DNA from: Labia minor
Taxonomy: Eukaryota; Arthropoda; Insecta; Dermaptera; Spongiphoridae
Length of the DNA: 64,000 nucleotides
Reading direction: 5' to 3'
Assembly (NCBI GenBank): GCA_963082975.1
Contig: OY720344.1
Location: 75,442,053 to 75,506,052 of the forward strand
Shown here one piece after another: positions 1 through 9,164 of the stretch (the stretch's first letter is position 1; every line of letters begins with the position of its first letter). The position numbers and the translations under genes are program-made. The notes beneath the pieces were generated by a model, which saw only the letters and a program-made list of their open reading frames with translations, made no database searches and was not told the DNA's origin.

Positions 1-1
1 C

Positions 2-1969
2 GATATATTAATCTTTTCAAATACATTTGAGGAACACATGAAACATATTGAGTTAGTATTGGATATGATTAAAAGAGAAGGATTCAAATTAAAATTAATA
101 AAATGCATATTTGCAAAGAATTCTGTTAAGTATTTAGGACATATTATAGAAAAAGGGAGAATAATGCCTTACAAGGACAATCTCATAGCAATACAAAAAT
201 TTGAAACACCTAAAAGTAAGAAAAACATAAGACAATTTTTAGGAAAGGTAAATTTTTATTATAAATACATTGAAAATGCTGTGAAACTCCTGGAGCCATT
301 ACATAATCTACTAAGAAAAAATGTTAATTTCAAATGGGATTGTAAATGTGAGGAATCTTTTAAATTAATAAAAGAGTATTTATGTTCGAGTCCCATATTA
401 AAAATATATGATGAAAAAAAAGAGGTGTTCATATACACGGATGCAAGTGGAGAAGGTTTAGGCGCCGTCTTTAAACAGCCTGATGATGATGGTTTTCTAC
501 ATCCAGTTGCATATTTCTCTAAAAAGTTGAGTAATGGCCAAAAGAAAAGAAAAGCTATTTATCTAGAGTGTTTGGCTATTAAGGAAGCAATTGTTTACTG
601 GCAACACTGGTTAATAGGAAGAAAATTTAATATAATCTCAGATCATAAACCTTTGGAGACTTTGCGTGTGAAAGCTAGAACAGATGAACCTCTTGGGGAT
701 CTTATGCATTATTTGTCTCAGTATGATTTCAAAATCATGTATGCACCAGGATCCTCAAATGTGGAAGCAGACTCTTTGTCTCGAAATCCAGTGTTAGAAA
801 GTTTTGAGAATGAAGAGGATGTCTTAGAAGTAGTGAATTTAGTGACAATGAATGAGATTATAGATGATCAGAAATTAAATGAGCATGAAATAAAAAAGTC
901 AATTGACATAAATTATAAAGGTAATATTTACTTTAAATGTACGAAGGCAAATCTTAGAATATATATATCAGAGAGATTAGGTTTGGAATTGTGCAAGAAA
1001 GTTCACAAAATTTATGGACATATTGGAGTAAAACAAATGATAAAGATAATAAGACCACAATATTATTTTAAAAAAATGGATAAAATGATTAATAATATAT
1101 GTAAAAATTGTGAAATTTGCATTTTAAATAAGTCAAGAAAGGGCAGAGTTATTGGTTTATTGTCACAACTAGGCCCAGCTAAAGAACCATATGAAATAGT
1201 TTCAATGGACACAATAGGAGGATTTGCCGGAAATGGATCTAAAAAAAAATATCTCCACTTATTGATTGATCATTTAACCAGATATATTTATGCAGTACCA
1301 TCGGAGACACAATCAGCACGGGATTATATAAGATTAATTAAAAAAATAGAAAAGCCTAACAAAATAAAATTATTATTATGCGATCAATATAGTGCAATAA
1401 ATTCTAGAGAATTTAAAAACTTTGTAAAAATCGAAGACATAAATATAGTTTTTACGGATGTAGATTGCCCGGAATCAAATGGAATGGTTGAACGTGTAAA
1501 TCAGACGATTGTGAATAGAATAAGATGTAAAATAAATGAAGGAAATAAAAGATCTTGGGTGATTGTATTAAATGAGTGCATTGAGGAATATAACAAAACA
1601 ATTCATACAGTGACAGGTTTTGCTCCAAAATATCTATTATATGGAATAAAATCAGAAATAACACCAGATAGTTTAGCGAGAGTAAGTAGTGTAAAAGAAG
1701 ATAGAGAAGAAGCTATTAAAAACTCTTTAGTTAGTTTTCAAAAAAATAAAATTAATATTGACAAGAGGAGAAAGGAATTAAAATTTAAAAAAGGTGATTT
1801 AGTGTACATTGAAACAGGAAATAAGATAAACAGAAGAAAGTTGGATCAAATACGAATGGGTCCATTTCATGTGATAGGACAATTTTCAAACTCAATATAT
1901 GAAATAGACTGTAAGAAAAAAGGAAAGGATTCCACATTAATTCATGTAAATAAGTTAATACCTTATAAA

Positions 1970-1975
<6 letters not shown>
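2..1975 (+). CDS. Ty3/gypsy retrotransposon Pol, C-terminal part (RT end, RNase H, integrase), 5' truncated by window edge
   Basis: Encodes the 3' half of an LTR-retrotransposon polyprotein that copies and integrates element DNA. The frame is open to the window edge. Its first codons read D-I-L-I-F-S, the second Asp and following residues of the RT YxDD box, so RT begins upstream. Numbering from the Met at base 38: RNase H has the DASGEG motif with D135, E177 and D202 (SDHKPL). The integrase zinc motif is H323-x4-H328 and C358-x2-C361. The integrase core is D391, D449 and E485, a D,D-35-E spacing. A GPF motif of the GPY/F module lies near the C-terminus, and no chromodomain is seen. The stop is followed by a long A-run, a polypurine tract and the LTR, so there is no env frame downstream. 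No frameshift is visible, which suggests a fairly young copy. The lineage within Ty3/gypsy is not assigned. Confidence 0.95.
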
Positions 1976-2005
<30 letters not shown>

Positions 2006-2018
2006 TAATTTTTTTTTG

Positions 2019-2033
2019 TGAGGATGGGGGAGA
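2019..2033 (+). other. Polypurine tract of the gypsy element
   Basis: A purine-rich stretch (GAGGATGGGGGAGA) lies directly before the TGTAACA start of the LTR, the expected place for plus-strand priming in LTR retrotransposons. Confidence 0.75.
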
Positions 2034-2352
2034 TGTAACAAAGTCACTGCTATATAGTACCCTTTAGTCACCGCCATCTGTTAGTGATATTGTTTGTATT
2101 ATTTATAAGAATCAACTAACTAATTTTAGAATGGATTAAAGACGAATATAAATTGTAATAGGATAATTTTTAATTAGAATTATTAGTTAATAATTTATAT
2201 TTGGCATTTGTAAGAATTATCTGGAAGAATCAACTTTAGAATCGATTTCTTTACAGATAATTTATATTTCTAATATTGTAAATAATCAATGTAAAAAAAA
2301 AATTAATATTGAATAAAAATCTTTACAGAGAACGAAATCGATTTAGTTACCA
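2034..2352 (+). repeat. 3' LTR of the gypsy element (right edge approximate)
   Basis: It starts with TGTAACA just after the polypurine tract. A matching inverted end (GTTACCA) occurs near 2346-2352, giving an LTR of about 320 bp. The alternative end CTGAACA near 2365 cannot be excluded because the 5' LTR lies outside the window. It contains an imperfect internal repeat beginning AAGAATCAACT near 2108 and 2226. Confidence 0.6.
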
Positions 2353-2508
2353 GAATCCCTGAACATACTTATATATATATAAATATCAATTTTTACTATC
2401 TCGCCAGAGATAGTATTGCGATCACGAAAATTTTCGATGTTGAGATTTTGATGTTTTTATACGTTTTGAAGGTTCCTGAATCATTTTCACTAAGGTTGAG
2501 AAAAATGT

Positions 2509-2540
2509 CTGTATGTGTGTGTGTGTGTGTATGTATGTAG
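2509..2540. repeat. (TG)n/(TATG)n microsatellite inside copy A
   Basis: TGTATGTGTG runs followed by TATGTATGTA. The homologous tract in copy B is (AC)n near 6452-6467 and in copy C (GT)n near 34500-34520, so it is a built-in part of the family. Confidence 0.8.
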
Positions 2541-2908
2541 GCAAGATTACGCAAAAACGGTTTGAGCTAGAATGATGAAATTTGGTACATGGACATTATT
2601 CAAAATTCATAGTTTTCTATCAACTTTTGAGAAATGTAGGTCAACCGGAAGAGGGTCATTACCTACAACGTTTTGATTTTTTTTCCTCTAAAGTGACCGT
2701 AAAAATAAAGATATATGTTTGATAATTTTTCACATGATTAATAATTGTATAAAACTGCTATATATATAATTTCAGCTTGATTGATTCGCTAAAATTACCA
2801 GAATTAATTTTTTAACACTGCAAATCTCACGCGCCAACACGTAACGTGGTGCCATCAACAAAAAGCCAAACATGCGCTGGTTTAACCCTTTGCACTCGTA
2901 TATATATT

Positions 2909-2975
2909 CGATAAGACTAACAATCAACTCGGAATTTTTTCGATAAGGCTACTACTCTCAACTCGGAATTTTTTT
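2909..2975. repeat. Two direct repeats near the left end of the piggyBac element
   Basis: A unit of about 33 bp starting CGATAAG, with AACTCGGAATTTTTT near its end, occurs twice in tandem just inside the left terminus. Subterminal direct repeats are common in piggyBac-like elements. Confidence 0.65.
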
Positions 2976-3327
2976 TCATATTCGATCAAAAGGAAAATAT
3001 TTTCATGCGAACATATTACAATTTAACTTTTCGGTTTAGTAGAAAAAATTATGAAAATAAACATATTTAATCTTACACTCCTTTGAAAAATGAAAATCTA
3101 TATAACTGTTAATATATGTATATACATTATGATTTTTCAAAATTAAAAAAAAAATAAAACTTACTTCTAAATTGGAAGAAACACATAGGATACACATGAA
3201 AAGCTAAAATAATGCTGTACTACATAAAATTATGAGGATTCATTATGTTTTTTATTACTAGCCTTAATGATATGAAAAATAAAAGAATCTTAAATAGTAA
3301 AATTGATACAAGTTATGTATAAAAAAA

Positions 3328-3681
3328 TTACATTTTATAGTTTTGCATTGTATGATATCGTTCAAAACATTCCCCAATATGTAATCCTGGTTTTAGAGTA
3401 CATGTATTGCAGATATATCTTGTTTCATGTCTTCCTCCTTTGACTTTTCGGTCAGAACATACTAAACAGTCCTTTTTCTTTACTTCATTTTTACGAAAAA
3501 TATGCAATTTGCCGTTTAGTCGTTCTTCCTTGTCTGACGTTGATGGTCTACCTGAAATTTTTGATCCCTTTCGGTAGTTTGCTGTCAGTCCATCTACTAT
3601 TTCTCGAACAAACTTTAAATGCGTCATTGGTCGTTTATTTTGGCGATTTTGAGTTATTTTATATAGTAAATATGCATTCAT
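3328..3681 (-). pseudogene. piggyBac transposase, C-terminal Cys-rich fragment
   Basis: The 117-aa frame matches the C-terminal end of piggyBac-type transposases (DDE_Tnp_1_7). It opens with the NAYLLYK helix, followed by a THLKFVREIVDGL helix and a GRPSTSDKEERL linker. A Cys/His-rich tail follows with C-x2-C (DCLVC), C-x2-C (ICNTC) and the ending ECFERYHT, which is the cross-brace zinc domain that recognises the transposon ends. The catalytic DDD core is absent. The apparent Met start is internal: the sequence just upstream (above 3683) is a different repeat, so this is a deletion remnant and not a gene. It lies inside the TTAA-flanked element and reads towards its left end. Confidence 0.88.
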
Positions 3682-3682
3682 A

Positions 3683-3880
3683 AAAATTATTGTATTAACA
3701 TTAAAAATATTGAAATAAAAAATAATATTTAGTTTGATTTAATAAATAAAAATATTATAAACATTTTTAGTGGGAATGGGAATTTCTAGGGGAGGAAGGG
3801 AGGTCAGATAAGCGACAACTTTTATTCCAAATGTTCGTCCTCCCTAGCTGTGACGTCATCCATAAGAAGATGTAAAGAAA
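3683..3880. repeat. Interspersed repeat segment (family R1) inside the piggyBac element
   Basis: Starts near AAAAATTATTGTATTAACAT and ends around the CTAGCTGTGACGTCATC motif. Close copies lie at about 28680-28870 and 43855-44060. It contains GCGACAACTTTTATTCCAAA and a TGACGTCA palindrome. It replaces the N-terminal two-thirds of the transposase, so it is either a nested insertion or a captured filler. Confidence 0.65.
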
Positions 3881-3883
3881 ACA

Positions 3884-4017
3884 GTAAAACATATAATGTC
3901 GCCTATTTGGCGACATACGAGTGCAACGGTAAAACATATAATGTCGCCTAGTTGGCGACATACGAGTGCAACGGTAAAAATATAATGTCGCCTAGTTGGC
4001 GACGTACGAGTGCAAAG
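3884..4017. repeat. Three 45-bp subterminal tandem repeats of the piggyBac element
   Basis: Units at about 3884-3928, 3929-3973 and 3974-4017. Each contains the palindrome GTCGCCTA(G/T)TTGGCGAC followed by TACGAGTGCAA, which is also the core of the terminal inverted repeat. The last unit runs directly into the element end. An open frame on the minus strand here is only the translated repeat. Confidence 0.9.
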
Positions 4018-4134
4018 GGTTAATATTTATTATTTATTATTTATAATTTATAATTAATTAAATTTAATTTAAATATAATATATTATGTTATTTAATCCAA
4101 TTCAAATTGCGAGATAGTCGAGTGGAGACACTCC

Positions 4135-4380
4135 AGCTAATTATATATGACTTAACTAGCGCGCATGCGCGTCATGGACTTTGGACCTAGAGTGGGGATT
4201 AGAACGAAAGACAGCACAAAAGAGAGACGCAGATAGAGGCTATCTCATTCTCACTCGTTATACCTATATCTTCTTTCTCTCTTGCGTTACGAAATTTCAA
4301 TTTTTCAATTCACTCTCCATTCTCAACCAAATGTCAGGACGCCGCTAAAGAAGTTTCACTTCAAAAATTGTTTTATATAT
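4135..4380. other. Relatively GC-rich single-copy patch between TIR copy A and a LINE fragment
   Basis: Contains the palindrome GCGCATGCGC at 4161-4170 (the consensus form of an NRF-1-type site) and CT-rich runs. No open frame of note is visible and no second copy exists in the window. It could be a promoter or 5' UTR remnant, but nothing in the sequence proves that. Confidence 0.3.
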
Positions 4381-4597
4381 TTTAATTTTCATTTGATAAC
4401 AATTTTGATGAGATAAGCCTCTTTACTGCATGATAACAGGCGTTTCCCGAATGCAACCTCCATTTAAATTCTTTTCAAATATTATTATCCTTTGTGATTA
4501 CATTCAATTTTTCTACATATTCAAATTTTACATTTTGTATATTAAGATTTTGTAAATTAATACTACTCCTCTTTGTTACTAAATATTTTTTGGTGGT
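4381..4597 (-). mobile_element. LINE family L1x fragment (internal, no 3' tail)
   Basis: The sequence from GATAAGCCTCTTTACTGCAT to the Leu/Phe-rich stretch matches 14575-14765 of the better preserved copy on the minus strand. It covers the region just upstream of the VALYGWEAW motif. It is truncated at both ends. Confidence 0.7.
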
Positions 4598-4639
4598 AGC
4601 ACCTCCCACATTACCACAGAGTATTTCCTATAATAATTT

Positions 4640-5055
4640 ATATATGAGAATGATTCCGCTAGGGTCAGTGGGCCACGCAAGGCTATTGAATGAACAACTC
4701 AGAGAATTACATAAACTTTAAAAAATTAATTTTTTGCAGTTAATGATTAGATATTAATAAAATTTATTTCAATAGTCGATTACTCTAATTTTAATATATT
4801 GTTTCTATTCTCCTACCTGAAAACAAAATAAATATTTAATATAAAGATTAAAACAGGTATATTCATATTGATAATTTCTTTTAGTTCTATAAATGTAATA
4901 TTGTTATTTTTTCAGATGAACGTACTTTTGGAGCTCGGCGCATAATGATGGCAGTAATGATGGCATTACTTCCAATGATGTACAGACTTGGTGTGATTAC
5001 AACGCTCTTAACAGCTCTCAAAACGCCAAAATCTTTAAGGAAAAATGAGAATTAA
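4640..5055 (+). pseudogene. Partial duplicate of the Osiris-like exon, with its upstream intron
   Basis: Bases 4670-5020 match the reverse complement of 53625-54750, after removing the HINE-like insertion there. The match covers intron sequence, the acceptor TTATTTTTTCAG at about 4905-4916, and the first 34 codons of the exon. The frame after the acceptor stays open, reads RTFGARR then MMALLPMMYRLGVITTLLTAL, has a net in-frame gain of 9 bp (an extra ATGATGGCA-like unit), and then diverges into a short unrelated tail ending in TAA at about 5053-5055. The His-rich C-terminal half of the parent exon is lost. The segment before 4790 belongs to repeat family R2 (see 16390-16815). This is most likely a non-functional segmental copy. 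No upstream exon is visible. Confidence 0.75.
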
Positions 5056-5997
5056 TTTTGACATTTTAATTTCTATATAAATATTTATGTAATGTAAAGA
5101 TGGCGATGGACTGAGGGTGTGGATATTTGGATGATTGTTATTGTTGCAGTTACCAACTTTCTCTTAGAGTTACTTAGATAATATTTTTAATCAACATTCA
5201 TATAATGAATGAATTATTAAAATTAAAAAAAATAAATTACAATAGTAAAAACTTTAAAATTGATCGAAAACTTGTATAATTTTAAAATATATTTTTACTT
5301 TTTATATTCTTATACTTAAATTATAATTTTTACCATTCCATTACTCTCGATTAAACCCACGACAGAGATTGGGAGCGACAGAATCTTGAAATGATTTATT
5401 TTTGACTTAATTTTTTGATATTCGATAAAAGTTCAAATAATTAAATTCGTTCCTCGCTTATTCATATTTAATGACGATGTATTCTAATATATATAATCTA
5501 TATTTGATGGTATATTTGGTACTGCCAAGAGCAATCATTTAGGAAAAATATTTAAGCATAGGAATTATACTCTTCCTAATTGAGAAATCAAAAATATTTT
5601 TTTCATTTTTAACATTATTGAAGTATATAACTATATATTTTATGTTAGATATCCTTTTATTGAAATATAATGATTCTCTATAAACAAATCATTAGTGAAG
5701 TATTTTAACATTTTATGAGCATCATCATCATCATTAGCTCGAGATATTGAGTCTTGTATAAGAAGTAGTATTAAATTAAATGATGATTGCCCTAAGTCTC
5801 CTATTTTAGACCTAAACAAATCGCTATTAATTACATTATTATTATGATTTATTATCATTTCAATATATAATGGTTATATTTGATGTCTGATCTTGTCAAA
5901 AATTATTCTTTTCCATTTTATGATTCAAATAAGTTTATATCGAGGTTACATAGTTACCTACAAATCAGAATTTAATTTAATATTCAAAAATAAGCTA
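5056..5997. other. AT-rich spacer, nothing supported
   Basis: No repeats shared with the rest of the window and no open frame with recognisable content. A 72-codon minus-strand frame at 5640-5858 has no domain and is low-complexity. Confidence 0.5.
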
Positions 5998-7830
5998 GAG
6001 TGTCTCCACACTACTATCTCGCAATTTTTAATTGGATTAAATAATATAATAAATTATATTTAAATTAATTAATTAAATTAATTATAAATTATAAATTAAA
6101 ATTAATAAATAATATTTATTAAACCAGCGGATGTTTGGCTCTTTGTTGATGGCACCACGTCACGTGTTTGCTCGTGAGATTGGGATTGTTAAAAAATTAA
6201 TTCTGGTACTTATTCAGCGATTCAATCAAGCTGAAATTCTATAGATAGCAGTGAAAAACTATCAAACATATATCTTTATTTTTACGGTTAGTTTAGAGGA
6301 AAAAAATCAAAACGTTGTTGTAGAAAATGACCCTCTTCCCATTGAGATACATTTCTTAAAAGTTGATAGAAAACTAGTAATTTTGAATAATGCTCGTATA
6401 CCAAATTACATGATTCTAGCTCAAACATTTTTGAGTAATCTTGTCTACATACACACACACACACAGACATTTTCTCAACCTTATTGAAAAAGATTCAGAA
6501 ACCTTCAAAACGTATAAAAACATCAAAATCTCGACATCGAAAATTTTCGTGATCGCAATACTATCTCTGGCGAGATTATTTCCAATTTATGACACATTTT
6601 AAAAAAAAATTTAATATTAAAAAATTTAAACAAAAATATTCTCTTATTTGCACATTAACTCACTTTTTTTTATTAAGTAAAATTTAGAATTCTAAGTTTT
6701 TAGAAAAAAAGAACAAATTTATGTATTCTAGATTTTTGTTTTTTAATTAAATTCTTTCTTTTTAGTTAACATATTTGGGTGAAATTCCATATATATTATC
6801 TATTTTTTTCTTAAATAAAATATCAAAGAATGTTATTTTTTCATTAGTTACCATTTGTTTATAAATTAATTTACATCTTACTTTCTATTTTTTGAACTAA
6901 TAAAAAGAAAAATATTCCCATAGAGAATACTTTATTTTATTAAATGTTTCCAAAATTTCTTTATAAACTCATACGTACTGATAAAGAATAAATTCGTCAA
7001 ATTTTTTGTAAAAAAAAAAAAAATCTAACTTTGTACGTCGTACATAAGAACAACGCCTATCAAGTCGGTTATATCAATTAGGTGTCCTATGATCATTAGA
7101 ATGGGTCCAATCAACCTTTAACCTTCATTTTCTTGATCGGAGGCGCTATCAAGTAGCTTTCCCAATTTTGATCTCAGAGGCAGGGTTGACTCCTTCCCAT
7201 AGACCCCAGCTAGAGAAATTCCCTTGCCAGGCTCGGGACTTGGACCCGGAACCATGAGAATCTGAGCCGGCTATGCTAACCTCTCACCCTGTGGCGCCTT
7301 TAAATTTTTAATTTAATAATATTTAATTTTAAATCATACACACATATATAATTAATTAAAGAGATAGAGAAATACGAGGGTAGGTCTTTATGATTATAAG
7401 AAAAGTGTTTTCCATTTACATATACTATTATTAGTTAATAATCCTTTTCCAAACTATTTATCAAAAACCAAATAAATTTGAATCTGTGTTATCTATTATA
7501 ATGTCAGGTTGAATTTAAATGTAATATTTATTATTTGTTGAAAAACATAAAAAAATTATTGAAATATATATTTTTAAATATTAATTAAGTTTATTTAATA
7601 TTATATTGAAAATTAAATAAATTTACTTAATAATAAGTTTACTTAATAATATATTTTTTTTATAAGACACGCTAATAAACATCAATTTATTAAAGCTTTT
7701 ATTATTTTTCTAAAATTTGCCACCCATATTAGAGTATACTCCTCTAACTAAGCAACTGACAATATACATATATAATATAATATAAAATGACTTTTATTTG
7801 AAGTTGAAAATTAATTTGTAATAAAAGATA
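5998..7830 (-). mobile_element. TIR element copy B (outer end at 5998), carries a SINE
   Basis: The outer end reads CTAGAGTGTCTCCACACTAC. Bases 5998-6576 are the inverted counterpart of copy A, and 6577-7830 match copy C (34571-35510) in inverted orientation, including the SINE. The match stops near 7830. No transposase is visible. Confidence 0.6.
7012..7299 (-). mobile_element. tRNA-like SINE inside copy B
   Basis: Reverse complement of the copy at 34807-35095. On the minus strand it begins GGCGCCACAGGGTGAGAGG, with an A-box-like TAGCATAGC(C/T)GG and a B-box-like GGTCC(A/C)AGTCCC, and ends before a homopolymer run at 7011-7023. It shares its insertion point with the copy in element C, so both descend from one insertion. 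Confidence 0.55.
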
Positions 7831-8503
7831 AATCTAACACTTCGGGTTGCGTACAACAAAGTTACATTTTTAATTTTTAAAGTTCCCATAATTTTGAAGA
7901 TTGAGTCATGTTTGTAGAGTATTTAAATAAAATTTTCAAAACGACATTAATTTACATTAATCTTCAAATTTGAAAAGTTGAATTAAAAATAAATAAATAA
8001 AATAAAAAATAATATTCACACACACACACATATTTATAAAAAGATAATCCAATTTTTTTTTCTTATTTATTTCTGTCTCTTAGTTGATTTCAAATAAAAG
8101 GTAAGAAAGTAGAGAGAAAAGTATATAATTTTTTCATTTATTATTACTTTATATTGGTTATTTGAATTTTTCATCAAACATTTAATATTTTCAGATATTA
8201 TGGTACATAAATTATAATTTAGGTAATAGAAAATTCAGAATATAAATGAGAAAATAAAATAATTTCATTTAAAAAGGGAAAAGAAAATAATTTTCATTAG
8301 AGAGTCATTCAAATTTTGTGTGTTTTATTAATGATAAATTGTTTAACCTTTGTCGTTATTTTCTATTAAAATTTCAGGTCATTAAGATGTGAAAAACAAA
8401 AGTTGTGAATCTAATTAATGATTAAATAATTCACACACTCGTCATAAAAGTGAAATTAATTTATGAATGAATTTACGTATACTTAGTAAAATTACAAAAA
8501 AAA
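7831..8503. other. AT-rich stretch without supported features
   Basis: Low-complexity A/T runs only. A short (CA)n occurs near 8017-8030. Confidence 0.5.
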
Positions 8504-8505
8504 AA

Positions 8506-9163
8506 TAAGTTGACCTGTGGCCAGGTCCGAACCGACCGACGGTTTGAAGTAAATTAATTTCCAGCTACAGAAACAATTTCAAATAATTTTAATATATCTA
8601 TTAATGTAATAAAAAACAGATATGAATATAACATAAATATTTTTAATTTTATTTTATTTATAATATATGTATATATTTATATGTAAGACCAGGCTGTGAC
8701 GTCATGAATGGCTGGACGACGTCATATAATTTTAAAGAAAAAAAGAAAGAAAGAAAAAACTAATAAATATGATTTTCCCGAGGATAAAACCAATACAAAG
8801 TGCATGATTCGTGGTGATATATAAAAAAATCTCCTCATGTGAAATTTGGTGTGAAAATAACCCTTCCCTTCCTATCGTCGATCGCTAATACTAACACTTC
8901 CGGTTCACGGATTTGCACCAAAAGTTGATCAATTCATCCCACTGATGCATTAAGTAAATATACCAAATTTCATCAAAATCGGTTGAGCCGTTCAGGCTGT
9001 ACACATCTATACGGACGGACAGACGGACAGACGGACGGACAGACATCATGCTAAAAATACTTTTTTCTGTTTAGAAAATGCATGATTCGTGGAGATATGT
9101 AAAAATCTCCACATGTGAAATTTGGTGTGAAAACAATACCTCCCTTACTATCGTCGGTCGGTA
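8506..9163 (-). mobile_element. HINE-like rolling-circle element, copy a (near full length)
   Basis: On the minus strand it runs from ACCGACCGACG at the 5' end to the hairpin GACCTGGCCACAGGTC and AACTTATT at the 3' end. Within it are the 5' end segment, a (GGAC/GACA)n core at about 9014-9045, a second copy of the 5' segment near 8790-8890, two TGACGTCA-type sites near 8697-8727, and the inverted sub-terminal motif CGTCGGTCGGTT next to the terminal hairpin. Non-coding. Confidence 0.75.
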
Positions 9164-9164
9164 A

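Larger units (their letters stand above)
2886..4019 (-). mobile_element. Internally deleted piggyBac-like transposon
   Basis: A 1134-bp element flanked on both sides by TTAA (2882-2885 and 4020-4023). The ends are perfect inverted repeats: CCCTTTGCACTCGTA on the left and TACGAGTGCAAAGGG on the right. TTAA targeting and CCC...GGG ends are diagnostic of the piggyBac superfamily. It sits inside copy A: removing it rejoins copy A with the order seen in copies B and C. Only the C-terminal part of the transposase remains, and a foreign repeat segment (about 3683-3880) occupies the place of the rest. Confidence 0.92.
2398..4134 (+). mobile_element. TIR element copy A (outer end at 4134), interrupted by a piggyBac element
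   Basis: Bases 2398-2885 and 4020-4134 match, in inverted orientation, copy B (5998-6576), and also copy C (34160-35873). The outer end reads ...GTCGAGTGGAGACACTCCAG. The interior contains a (TG)n tract at about 2514-2530. No coding capacity is visible, so this is a non-autonomous element of unassigned superfamily. The left edge abuts the gypsy LTR region and looks truncated. Confidence 0.6.

Noticed and set aside
3767..3961. Minus-strand frame with repeated MSPTRRHYMFY peptides
   Set aside because: It is a translation of the 45-bp subterminal tandem repeats of the piggyBac element.
3884..4017. CRISPR-like array (repeats with palindromes)
   Set aside because: Three direct units without variable spacers, inside a eukaryotic transposon end.
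2398..6576. Composite transposon carrying the Osiris-like exon
   Set aside because: The element outer ends face inward towards the exon segment, so A and B cannot be the outer ends of a mobile unit. Reported only as an inverted pair.
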